A stretch of DNA of 12,220 bases from Oehlia diaphana (lineage: Eukaryota; Glomeromycota; Glomeromycetes; Glomerales; Glomeraceae): the NCBI GenBank assembly GCA_003833135.1, contig QZLH01000605.1, positions 1 to 12,220 on the forward strand, read 5' to 3'. Shown piece after piece: positions 1-8,156 of this stretch. The notes beneath the pieces were generated by a model, which saw only the letters and a program-made list of their open reading frames with translations, was not told where the DNA came from and made no database searches. The translations under genes and the position numbers were made by a program. Position 1 is the first letter of the stretch; each line of letters opens with the position of its first letter.

Positions 1-476
1 CTAGCTCTATTGAAGTATAGTTCATTGGTCTAATAGGAGGTATGCTTTTTAAAGAAATTTTGCACTTCGTATAAGTAGCAAAAGCGTGAAAGCCAGGCGT
101 GAGAATACAATAGAGGACCCCTCGGGGAACACCCCTCTTGACATATACCAAAGCGTTGATCGCTGTAACGCTGGAGCTGCTTATGAAGAGACTGGCCTTT
201 CCAGATGAGGGTTGGTCTATGTATCTTCAACACGAAAGTTTCTTTTCAAGTAGTTCATTCGGTTAGCTAACTAACCAATCTCTTTCAAAGAGACCCACGA
301 GGACGAGAGGATGGCGCGCATGACCAGATAAATATTTACCATCTCTCAGCATCTATGTCAAGCTCTAGCTCTATTGAAGTATAGTAACCAAGTATTTTAC
401 GTTTACAGTTCATACCTTTTTAGAAATTAATAGATGAACATGAAAAATAAAAGAGCTCATTGGTCTAATAGGAGGT
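1..476. repeat. Split direct repeat in a GC-richer patch
   Basis: A 20-bp sequence (CTAGCTCTATTGAAGTATAG) lies at 1-20 and again at 365-384. A second 20-bp block (TCATTGGTCTAATAGGAGGT) lies at 22-41 and 457-476. In the first copy the blocks are one base apart; in the second they are separated by 72 bp of AT-rich DNA. Between the copies, about 100-330 is richer in G+C than the surroundings and has small inverted repeats, such as TCTCTTT-C-AAAGAGA near 280. The block TGGTCTAATAGG resembles a pol III A box, but I see no B box. A minus-strand ORF at 233-30 gives no recognisable protein and I do not call it a gene. Probably a repeat-family fragment cut by the window edge. Confidence 0.5.
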
Positions 477-479
477 GTA

Positions 480-1689
480 GCCGGAAACACGCTTTTAGGT
501 AATTCTATATATACATATATAAATATGATATGATTTAAAAGAGGTCATACATGTTCTTACTAAATCGTTTTTATTTCAGGTATTTTCGCTGATAAGGAAA
601 TGAAAGGACAAAATAAAACGAAAATAGAATCGAACTTCTACCCTTATTTTCGTACCATTTAATTAAATTTATTAAATATTTAACTGAAACATTTCTAAAA
701 TTTAAAATTTTTAATAAAGATAATGATTAATTTTCTATATGATAAGTAACATCCCAAATCAAATCATTTTTCTTAAAAATATTTGACAATTAAGAAATTC
801 AAATTTTGAAAAGTGAATGAATTGCACCAGGTGAATTATGTAGAGAAAAACTTAAATAATAAGATAAAATAAGTTTAATCTTGTATTTTCATTGATAAAA
901 AAAAAGCTTAACCACCCGTAATATAAGTAAATCCATCAAATTCTTTTAAATTTTTTTAAATTTAAATTATTACAAATTTTATGTAATTAAATAAAGGTCT
1001 ATAAGAATTTGACAAAGTAAAAATTCCTTTAATTTTAAAGACATTTTTTTGATTCTTCTGATAAATTTGAAATTATTATGTTAATTAATAATTGATTTTT
1101 TTTTCATTTGATCCAAGTCATATTGCTAAGGATTTTTTATAATATTGGAACCAATTTCACAACAAATTCAACAAATTTCTTATTATAATGTTGTAATTCT
1201 AAAAAATAAAAGAACATCAGTATCTAACTTAAAAAAAAAAAAAAAAGATCAAAAGTTCGTTGATGAATTGGTTAAAAGTGGTTAAATATATTTCGTTAAC
1301 TTTGGAATTTGATTGCGGTCACGCCAAGGGTCAACGCAGCATCTATAATAATGCGTCAAAAAATTCAAAAAATTTAAAAACAAATTAGACCTAATTAATT
1401 TTTAAAGATGCGTAAAAGAGTATTTATATTTAGTTAGTCGATCAAGTGTAACACGAATATATTTATAATTATGAATATCTGAATAAACTCTGATAATTCA
1501 ACGAAAAAATTTAACGTGTATTAACAAATTATGTAAAAATGTGTTTGAACTTAATTGATTCTCAGTAAAAAAATGTATTTAGACCTAATTAATTCACTAT
1601 AAACACTATAAATGAATTTTGACCTTACAATTCTTTAATATAAAAATACTAATTATTCCGTTTATACTTTTTATTTTCTGTTTGAATCA
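480..1689. other. AT-rich stretch without a gene
   Basis: No convincing coding exon is visible on either strand. The DNA is dominated by A/T runs, including a long A run near 1230-1246. A 16-bp sequence (TTAGACCTAATTAATT) occurs at 1385-1400 and 1579-1594, probably repeat debris. A short GC-richer island near 1313-1345 is unexplained. Confidence 0.5.
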
Positions 1690-2954
1690 TCAAATATCAA
1701 TCAACTTTACATAAACTTCAGCTTCTTTCTTATAAGCTTCAATACATTTCTCGTTAATTTCTTCATCATCAATTAATTTCGCATCAACATCATCCCTTAA
1801 TAAAGGAGCGTATTCATATTCATCATCATTTTGATGAGAATTATCTCTATATTTTATGACCATTCTAATTATACATGAAAGGAACATTAACAAACATAAA
1901 ATATAACCAATTATATGACTCGCACAGAGGATTACAGCCAATGTCACGCTTAAATCACTAAATCCATAACACATATCATCCAAATTTGTAAAGAATTTAA
2001 GAGTACTTGTAATAGCTAAAGAATATAAAGAGAGATCGAAATTAAAAAAGAATGAAATCAGGAAGCCATCAAGTATATTAAATAAAACTTATCTGTTTTA
2101 CCTGTAAAAAACCAGACAATCAATAATATTCTAAATATATACACATGATTAAATTTATTAATATTTTGATAAACTTTTTAATTTAATAAAAATAAATAAA
2201 AATATTACGTACGAATCAAGATTATTATCATATATTTTAAATATTCTCAAAAACTGATTCGTGAAGTGTGGATTCTCTGCCCTAAAAAAATTATATGCTT
2301 TTATATTTGAAAAGCGAAAAGAATTAGAAAGGATAGTTTTTTTTATGTACGTTATAGAACTTAATAATTTATTTACCTAATGAAATTAATGAGATGGTCG
2401 CAATTATAATATAGCCATAATAGTAATCCAAATCGATGAAAGTTCTACATTATATAAAAATAAAATCAAAAATCATTCAAAAATCAAATTTTTTTTTCCT
2501 AATAAAAAAAATAAAATAAATTATAAACTTGCTCGTCATAAAAAAAGTTCGGAGGGTCGTAACTTGTAAAAATAATATTATCATAATCATGAGTGGTATT
2601 GGGAAAATTAGATCTGTAATAAAAAATTTATAGATTTATTTATTTATTTTTTTTTAAAAAATAAAAAAAAAATTCTAAATAAACTTACCCGCACAAATCC
2701 CAAACCGAAAAGTGGTCTGGATCAATAGGATCAGTATAATAAGCAATATCCAAACTTTCATACGTCTCATATGAGTAAATTTTCACCTTTTCTTTTTTTT
2801 TTTTGTTTTAATAAAAAAATTTAGAATAAATATATATTGTTAGAATAATCGACTCATTTATAAATGTGAATTATAAATTACCAGTTAGACAAATGAGAAT
2901 CGCTATTACGATTTGAAAAATTCTCAAACGTCGAAAAAATTTTTCTTTGTTCAT
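1690..2954 (-). pseudogene. Six-exon multi-pass membrane protein, one frameshift
   Basis: I do not recognise the family. Minus-strand exons at 2954-2882, 2791-2689, 2613-2529, 2444-2377, 2281-2213 and 2130-1690 join with matching phase at all five junctions; the introns are 90, 75, 84, 95 and 81 bp. The product would be about 280 residues. Exon 1 starts at ATG 2954 (MNKEKFFRRL, then a hydrophobic helix IFQIVIAILICL). Exons 2-3 are polar and rich in Tyr and Asp. Exon 4 has FGLLLWLYY. Exon 6 has ILLIVWFFT, FYLIYLMAS and a long hydrophobic stretch including LAVILCASHIIGYILCLLMF, then an acidic tail ending VKLIDI. Oddity: exon 6 needs a one-base shift near 2059-2060; without it TGA at 2060-2058 ends the frame after LMAS. 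The intron 3 donor (GTTTAT) is weak and the exon 2 acceptor lies in an A-rich tract. The last 97 codons alone form an open frame from 1983, but its first codon is TTG and the coding frame extends upstream. Related relics lie at 9846-10031 and 8770-8837. Either a young pseudogene or an intact gene with a sequence error. Confidence 0.62.
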
Positions 2955-3020
2955 ACTTTTTGAAGTTTAACAATATTGAAAAAAACTGGATTTTTGTTCA
3001 GAAATTTGGAATAATTTCAT

Positions 3021-3027
3021 TTATATA
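3021..3027 (-). promoter_or_regulatory. TATA-like box for the membrane protein gene
   Basis: On the minus strand this reads TATATAA, about 67 bp upstream of the proposed ATG at 2954. A similar spacing separates the TATA-like run and the ATG of the CRN gene in this window. In DNA this AT-rich the motif is easy to find by chance, so support is moderate. Confidence 0.3.
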
Positions 3028-3413
3028 ATAAATTATTTTTCTGTAACCTGAAAATCTTTATGGAAACAAACTCCCAAATCGTTACTTATAGTTATCACGG
3101 GATCAACTAATTTCCTAAACAGGATTAGTAATTCGGAACACAACAGATGAAGACGTAATTGTACATTAAATTAAATTTTTACAATTCAACTTTTCATTAA
3201 ATAATTGTTCAATTCTAAAAATTCTAAATTTTTTAACATTAGAATAATAAAGAAATTTGTGACAGGAGATTTAGTTAATCGAAAGTATTTGCATGATTAA
3301 CCGATGATTTCACATGATTCATCGTTTTTCATATTACTAGATTAGGTTGATGTACGGCGGCTGTACCATAATACATTGCATTTTTTATAAACTTGTCATT
3401 TTGTAAATATCAG

Positions 3414-3628
3414 ATTTCCAATTGGTCCATCCTTCCATTATTCTAAATGTAAAAAGTAGCGATACGAACAATTTTTGTGTTGGAAACTCTATTAAAAATA
3501 TTTCTGAGTTACTAAAAAAGGAATATTTTGAAGTCAATCAGGACTTGAGCAAATTATATAACGAGAGATCGGGCACACATTTACTATTAGACCCACGCGT
3601 CCGGCTGTGGTACAGTTGTTACCTTTGA
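3414..3628 (+). CDS. Possible terminal exon, unknown protein
   Basis: The frame is open after a good acceptor (TTTTGTAAATATCAG, ending at 3413) up to TGA at 3626-3628, about 71 codons. The residues are mixed and protein-like, including KNISELLKKEYFEV and LSKLYNERS, but I recognise no domain. There is no ATG start: an in-frame reading from 3422 begins with TTG, so an exon is likelier than a complete gene. No upstream exon could be identified. The C-terminal part reads DPRVR from an adaptor-like 14-mer at 3590-3603, so the last dozen residues may not belong to the same gene. Confidence 0.3.
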
Positions 3629-3665
3629 TATCTCTTTTTCTCTAACAGAGCATGAGTTCTGCACG

Positions 3666-4010
3666 TTAGTAACGTTCTGTGGCCTGTGGTTGCTGAGGCC
3701 TTGTGAGATTGGAGGAATTGAAATCATGTCTTAGTTCGGCTAATTCAGCTTTAAGCTCAGCATTCTCAGCTGAAATATCTGCACTATTTTTCTCCAATTC
3801 CTCGATTCTGATCTTGTGTTCAGCATTTTCAGCATCACGCTTTGCATTCTCCTCAATAATCTGCCTCAACTTCGCATTCTCAGCCTCAACCTCAGCAAAC
3901 TTTAGTAACTTCTCTCTAAGTTCGGGAATCTCATCATTTCCCTTCCTAAGCTCTGCAATCTCAGCTAAGAGCTTGGAATTTAATTCTCTCAATGAATCAA
4001 TGGATTGCAT
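3666..4010 (-). CDS. Small coiled-coil protein (AEN-repeat)
   Basis: This is a 114-residue single-exon frame from ATG at 4010-4008 (MQSIDSLRELNSKLLAEI). An in-frame TTG at 4019 is three codons further upstream and is not preferred. Almost the whole chain is a predicted coiled coil: heptad-like spacing of L/I/A, many E and K, and repeated AEN units (VEAENAKLR, RDAENAEHK, ISAENAELK). It has no membrane segment or signal peptide. The last 20 or so residues (NSSNLTRPQQPQATERY) are polar and leave the heptad pattern. From memory, Rhizophagus genomes encode many proteins starting with a similar MQSIDSLRE and a longer tail, so this may be C-terminally shortened. Function is unknown; self-association or scaffolding is inferred from the coiled coil alone. 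A complementary plus-strand ORF is a shadow of its Ser/Ala-rich antisense. Confidence 0.62.
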   Translation of the reverse strand: MQSIDSLRELNSKLLAEIAELRKGNDEIPELREKLLKFAEVEAENAKLRQIIEENAKRDAENAEHKIRIEELEKNSADISAENAELKAELAELRHDFNSSNLTRPQQPQATERY

Positions 4011-4024
4011 GTTCGACAATAATT

Positions 4025-4034
4025 TTTATATAAA
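4025..4034 (-). promoter_or_regulatory. TATA-like box near the coiled-coil ATG
   Basis: The minus strand reads TTTTATATAA about 15 bp before the ATG at 4010. That is closer than a TATA box normally sits to a start codon, so transcription driven from it would begin inside the ORF. Either it is not functional or the upstream region has been altered. Confidence 0.2.
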
Positions 4035-4076
4035 ACGGAAATAATTCAAAAGTTCGTTAGCATAGATAAAAAAAAC

Positions 4077-4093
4077 CGTGACAAAATGTCACG
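4077..4093. repeat. Perfect short inverted repeat
   Basis: CGTGACA-AAA-TGTCACG has 7-bp perfect arms around a 3-bp centre. It lies about 70 bp upstream of the coiled-coil ATG. It could be an operator-like site or the remnant of a MITE end; similar GTCAC/GTGAC-rich debris occurs elsewhere in the window (8200-8470). Confidence 0.4.
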
Positions 4094-4240
4094 ATCGGAA
4101 TTATTGATTTATTGATGTAAAAAAAAAAAATACATATTGTTTTACAATGTGGAATAGAGTCACTATACTAATGCCTGCTGGTGTGTCGTTCATCTAAGCT
4201 ATCTAATCTATCTATATACTGACACATCCCAACATAAACT

Positions 4241-4731
4241 CTAATCCGATTTCATTTGTCTCAACGTCGATATTCTGGATAGAATAAAATGGTCGTCAGT
4301 TTTATGCATAGAAGAGTCAGAAATAAATTAACAATATTGGCTTTAGTAAAACTCACCGAAAGTATGTTCCCCGCCTAATAAGGTCCTCGAAATTTCTGAA
4401 CAAAAAAATAGAGATTAGCTTTACAAGCTATGAATCACTCCCTTGCAAATGCACAGTCACAGCCGAAAAAATGTATTTCATTCATACCTTAATTGTGAAG
4501 TTTCTCGTCCGGACTTTAATAATTTATTCGTCAACACTTCTTAAACTGCGATAGGTTCATGCTCGGAGAAAATAGCTCGACGGCTTGGTCGGAATAAGAA
4601 AAAAAAGTTGTATACGTAAAATCTTACATCAGAGAAAACGCCTTAAACCGAAGAATTAATAAATACCTCATGAATGCAATCTGAGTAACGATAAAATTGT
4701 AATGAATCACTTTTTTTCGCTTGCCGATAAA
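4241..4731 (-). pseudogene. Relic of a four-exon gene, nonsense codon inside
   Basis: Minus-strand exons within about 4731-4667, then 4583-4488, 4395-4357 and 4274-4241 join in the same phase at all three junctions. The introns are 83, 92 and 82 bp, matching the other introns here. The donors are GTATTT, GTATGA and GTGAGT; the acceptors end TTTTTGTTCAG and TATTCTATCCAG for the last two. The chain includes KKVIHYNFIVTQIAFMR, EVLTNKLLKSGRETSQLR and NFEDLIRRGTYFR, ending MKSD before TAG. An in-frame TAA at 4543-4541 interrupts the second exon. No ATG is visible for the first piece, which is preceded by a stop at 4734-4732. I do not recognise the family. Because the exons are short, openness alone is weak evidence; phase agreement and splice-site quality carry the call. 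Confidence 0.35.
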
Positions 4732-4841
4732 TTAATTTTATAAACTTTTTTTATACTATGTTTATATCTTTAAATTATATTTCGTGCCATCAATTAAGAG
4801 TTTATAAAGATCATTTATAATTCATCACGATGTATTCAGAA

Positions 4842-4853
4842 GTATATATATAC
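4842..4853 (+). promoter_or_regulatory. TATA box and CT-rich leader of the CRN gene
   Basis: GTATATATATAC lies about 80 bp upstream of the ATG at 4932. It is followed by a CT-rich stretch (CCCCTCTCTCTTTCTC, 4853-4868) of the kind often found at fungal transcription starts. A TTTTACAG near 4908-4915 could be a leader-intron acceptor, but this is uncertain. Confidence 0.4.
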
Positions 4854-4931
4854 CCCTCTCTCTTTCTCTATAACTTCGTTTAAAACTAATAAAAAATATC
4901 ATTTTAAATTTTACAGAAAAATATCTTCAAA

Positions 4932-5324
4932 ATGATTTTCTCCTTAAATTGTCTATTCTAGGAGAAGCTTCTATCCGATCTATTTCAGTTATTATTAGTA
5001 AGGAAACTACCGTTGGCAATAGCAATATCAAATATAAAAAAATTACGGTTTCATATGTCAAGTCTCTTATCTTGTCTGGAAGAGGAATGAGGGATTATCC
5101 TCTTAACAAACTGAATCTTTGGAAGCTTGATCGTGTTAGTGTCGACAAGAATGACAAGTTGCTTGAAACATTTTCTACCGAAAATGACATTGAAGAAAAA
5201 CTTGGAGGAGAATTGATGCATCCTCGACATCTTCTTGGTAAATATTTCAACGAGAATAGTTTTAAAGATAAGGAAAGCAAGTCTGCCATTCACATCATCG
5301 TGCAATTTCCGACCTTCACTACTG
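4932..5324 (+). other. CRN header exon (frameshifted)
   Basis: ATG at 4932 opens a frame giving MIFSLNCLF and then TAG at 4959-4961. The conserved continuation LGEAS...AIHIIVQFP is one frame away and open from 4949 (a TTG, not a real start). The two pieces abut exactly as CRN headers do, so one base is missing around 4955-4956. The CTATTCTAG at the break resembles an acceptor, but an intron starting inside this exon would be only about 11 bp. Without the shift the header cannot be translated from the ATG. Confidence 0.75.
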
Positions 5325-5401
5325 GTAAGTGACTCCCAATATTTTACCTCTCGAACAAGAAATTTGTGATCCTTTTAACTAGCTTGTTTCTATATTTTCA
5401 G
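5325..5401 (+). other. CRN intron
   Basis: A 77-bp intron with donor GTAAGT and a T-rich end TATATTTTCAG; TTTTAACTAG near 5374-5383 could be the branch site. Splicing joins a G to AT, making an Asp codon, and continues as YSNKRPRLDF. It lies directly after the end of the CRN header, separating it from the linker and NTPase. Confidence 0.85.
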
Positions 5402-7103
5402 ATTACTCAAATAAAAGACCAAGGCTTGATTTTAATAACATTCCTTTAGATTTAGGACGGTCTCCTACGCCACTTTTATATACTGACGGATTTTCTTGGG
5501 ATTATCAAGAATCACATAAATTGGAAGAAGAATTAAGAGTGAATGTTCAGAAACTATATAGCGTGTTCAAAGAAATAGACGTGATAAAACAAATACACCA
5601 ATATTTTTTATGGTTACTGGTGCTGGATGTGGGAAATCTCGAAATGCAACAGAGATTCCTAATATACTTCGCAAAATATTTGTAAATGATTTGGAATTGA
5701 GATCTCGTTTGGAAGATGCACTTACCTTTGCCATCACCTTTGAAAATGGTACAAAAATCAACTTGTCTACCGAAACTTCAATTTCTAAGCGAATGTTATA
5801 CCAGCTTCAGGATCAGCTTCTCTGGAATGAAATTCGTGATGATACGCAGATCCTTTCAATTACTGATGTTCTTAAAAGATGTGCTAATCAAAAAAACTTA
5901 GCACTAAAAGAACTGACCGTGATCCTCATTGTTGATTGATTGCAAACTACTCTAATCAATGAAAATGATGGCATGGAAAACGATCAAATGTTCTATTCTT
6001 TTTTGACGGAGATATTTCTTATTGACACGAACAATAAATACCCCTTTGTTATTGCGTGTTGCACAGCAACTTTAGCACGTCCATTCCATCAAGTTGTTGC
6101 TGATTCTCATCAAAAGGGGGATTTCCTTCCAATTCGTTCTTTAGATCCTCCAAAAAGAGAGGGATGTCTAATTTTTAAATATACGCCTCTTCTTAATATG
6201 TTAATAAATGATATGGGTGGGAATGGCAGAGCATTAGAAGCACTTGCAACAGCTTTAAAAGATGTAGATATCGAAAATGACAGCTTTGTTTCAATTGCGG
6301 AAAAAGTATATTATCAACTTAAGGATCATTATAATGAATGGATCAGTCATATTCATTATCTAGCTCCTGTTCTTCGAGTTATTCTGACACGTACCACTTT
6401 GGCGGAATCAATTCCCATTCCTGGCACAAATATTTTACCGGAAGATCTTTCAAGACTAGGGCTGATCAAATTTGAGAAACAAGATGAATCGAGCAGTGAA
6501 GGAACTTTAACATGTCCATATATCTGGTTGTGGCTAATGGAAAATGTATCAAAAAGTGATAGTATTCTACGACATTGGAATTTTAAGTATTATAATGAAA
6601 TACAGGCTAATGATGGGGACCCAACTATTCCTCCTGGTTGTCAATTTTGGCAACATTTCGAACATTTTATCGCCTCTTTTCGTGTCCTTAAATCAAAAGT
6701 ATTTGAAACTGACAAAGAAATAAAATTACAAGATATTCATGCTGGCGCAAAACATAACTTTGGCACAGCTACCATTAGGAACATACCACTATCATTGGCG
6801 AAAGCTACCCGGCAACAGAGTACCAAATCAAGCGCCTATTCTGCCAATAAAATGGTAACTTACAAGAGAGGCGATGCTCAAATTAATCTTGATCTTGAAG
6901 GTGCATCTGCCTGCATCATCAATGGATCGAGTGCACCTGCTGGCGACTCATTTTGTCCGATTTATTTTGCAAACTCTTTCAAATTTCATATAGAAAGCAA
7001 TCAATGCAAGTGCCTAAAGTCAACAACAGTGAACCAAAAAACGTTTGATGAAGAGCATGAAAAAGCATGTGATAAGGATGATGTTTTCTATACTTTATAC
7101 TTG

Positions 7104-7394
7104 TGAGCGTTCCAATGTAACAAGTTGCCATCATTGTCCGCTATTGTTGATTGTGATTGTTGGAAGTCGTATTTTGGTCCCTTTGTAGGAAGGGCATTCC
7201 TGTTAGTACAAAACAAACCATTCAATGTCAACAATGCCAAACCTTCTGAGCTGACGCCAGTCACAGGGATAGGACCAATACGTGCTAAACTTTTGATACA
7301 AGAAAGACAAGAAAGACCATTTGATAATCTAGAAGATTGCTTTAACAGAACCAGAATTTCCCGTAGTTACTTGATTAATTTCCGGTTCAACTGA
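7104..7394 (+). other. C-terminal HhH module of the CRN gene
   Basis: The frame after TGA 7104-7106 continues as IVDCDCWKSYFGPFVGRAFL and then a helix-hairpin-helix core with PFNVNNAKPSELTPV, GIGPIRAKLLI and PFDNLEDCF. It ends naturally at TGA 7392-7394. The GIG-x-x-x-A hairpin and the following PF-x-x-x-E-D resemble ComEA-type HhH DNA-binding modules. It is in the same frame as the nuclease ORF and separated from it only by the TGA. A DNA-binding role aiding the nuclease is inferred. Confidence 0.65.
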
Positions 7395-7856
7395 ATCGAC
7401 TTAAGAACTATGTTGCAGAAATGATGAAAATTTGATAACAATAGGAAAAGATTATGTTTCGATAGATAGCAAAGAAAAAATCAATATGTTAGGAATAATG
7501 TAAAATAATATGATGCAGGAACTCGCATTATAAGATCCGCGTACTCATATATTTCGCTTGCTACTCTATTTTAGATACTTGACTTTGTATATTTTTTTAT
7601 TTTCTGATGCATATGGGGAAATTTTATTGGTAATATAATAGTTCATGATAACGTATCATATATGTTATAAGTTGTATCGTAAATTAGCATAAAAATTTTT
7701 AAGATACATTTTATTAATAAATTCAAATGAAACAAGAAAAAGCTATAATTTGAAAACTAAAGATTTAGCAAATTTTCGTAAATGATTTCAGATCTATTAT
7801 AGCATTATTCCGAAGCAAAAAATTTCACTAACCAAGGCTCATGCTCATCTTTGTAT
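7395..7856. other. 3' flank of the CRN gene, no gene
   Basis: AT-rich DNA with no coding signal seen. TTAATAAATT near 7713-7722 contains an AATAAA-like polyadenylation signal, but it is 320 bp past the stop and common by chance here. Confidence 0.4.
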
Positions 7857-7857
7857 A

Positions 7858-8154
7858 CCGTATTTTGCGGTAAGTAAGCACCCCCGAAAATAAGCACCCC
7901 TGACCAGAATTATGGCGATTTTGGCCAAAATTATGAGGATCTTGGCCGGCATCAAGTGCAAAAAAGGGGTGCTTATATACCGCAAAATGAACATCCTTAA
8001 CGTACAGTGGGGGTGTGCAATTTTAACGTACAAACTGGCCCGAGTTTAAGAGTTATGCACTTGCACGTGATAGCGTTAACGTTAATTCCGGCCAGTTTGT
8101 ACGTTAATATCGTACACCCTTACTGTACATTAAGGAACCTCCCGCAAAATACGG
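7858..8154. mobile_element. Composite MITE with TA flanks (Tc1/mariner-like)
   Basis: Perfect 13-bp terminal inverted repeats CCGTATTTTGCGG (7858-7870) and CCGCAAAATACGG (8142-8154) are flanked by TA on both sides (7856-7857 and 8155-8156), the target duplication of Tc1/mariner elements. Inside are two hairpins. The first pairs 7863-7884 with 7966-7987 (20 of 22 bases); the second pairs 7995-8040 with 8090-8135 (40 of 46 bases). The right-end sequence therefore occurs twice, near 7978 and at 8142. There is no transposase ORF; a minus-strand 62-codon frame at 8033-7845 comes from the repeat itself. Non-autonomous, possibly made by joining or nesting two elements. Confidence 0.8.
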
Positions 8155-8156
8155 TA

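Larger units (their letters stand above)
4932..7394 (+). pseudogene. Crinkler (CRN) family gene: header, NTPase, nuclease, HhH; broken
   Basis: A CRN-type protein of about 795 codons over two exons. Domains in order: ubiquitin-like CRN header (4932-5324) with MIFSLNCL, LGEAS, LWKLD and AIHIIVQFP; linker; P-loop NTPase starting at Walker A GAGCGKS (5619-5639), with hydrophobic LTVILIVD before the Walker B acidic pair and a later PFVIACCTAT strand resembling a sensor-1 region; REase-type nuclease with D at 6945-6947 and QCK at 7002-7010; and an HhH with GIGPIRA (about 7270-7290). Header, NTPase and REase architecture is known for CRN effectors, which act in nuclei of host or recipient cells; a symbiotic or self-directed role here is inferred. 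Four breaks: a -1 shift near 4955; a -1 shift in the T6 run 5604-5609; TGA at 5937-5939 right after the Walker B Asp; TGA at 7104-7106 before the HhH. The remaining frames look well kept, so decay is recent or some indels are sequence errors. Smaller ORFs on the opposite strand are shadows. Confidence 0.85.

Noticed and set aside
30..233. 67-codon minus-strand ORF
   Set aside because: No recognisable domain, and it lies in the repeat-like patch at the window edge; could be repeat-derived coding debris but I cannot support it as a gene.
2681..2770. Alternative reading of the 2791-2689 exon as a signal peptide (MRRMKVWILLIILILL from ATG 2770)
   Set aside because: It is attractive as a hydrophobic N-terminus, but the chosen frame links in phase to exons on both sides, and the relic at 9865-9917 supports the KIYSYE frame.
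3703..4044. Plus-strand Ser/Ala/Phe-rich ORF of 113 codons
   Set aside because: It is the antisense of the AEN coiled-coil protein; its composition (repeated SAFSAS-like) is what AEN repeats give when read backwards.
5051..5305. Minus-strand ORFs inside the CRN header (84 and 64 codons)
   Set aside because: They lie antisense to the conserved CRN header, use non-ATG starts or lack any domain, and are frame shadows.
5567..5901. Overlapping small ORFs on both strands around the CRN Walker A
   Set aside because: They are out-of-frame shadows of the NTPase coding sequence.
7845..8033. 62-codon minus-strand ORF
   Set aside because: It falls almost entirely within the composite MITE and spans its hairpin arms.
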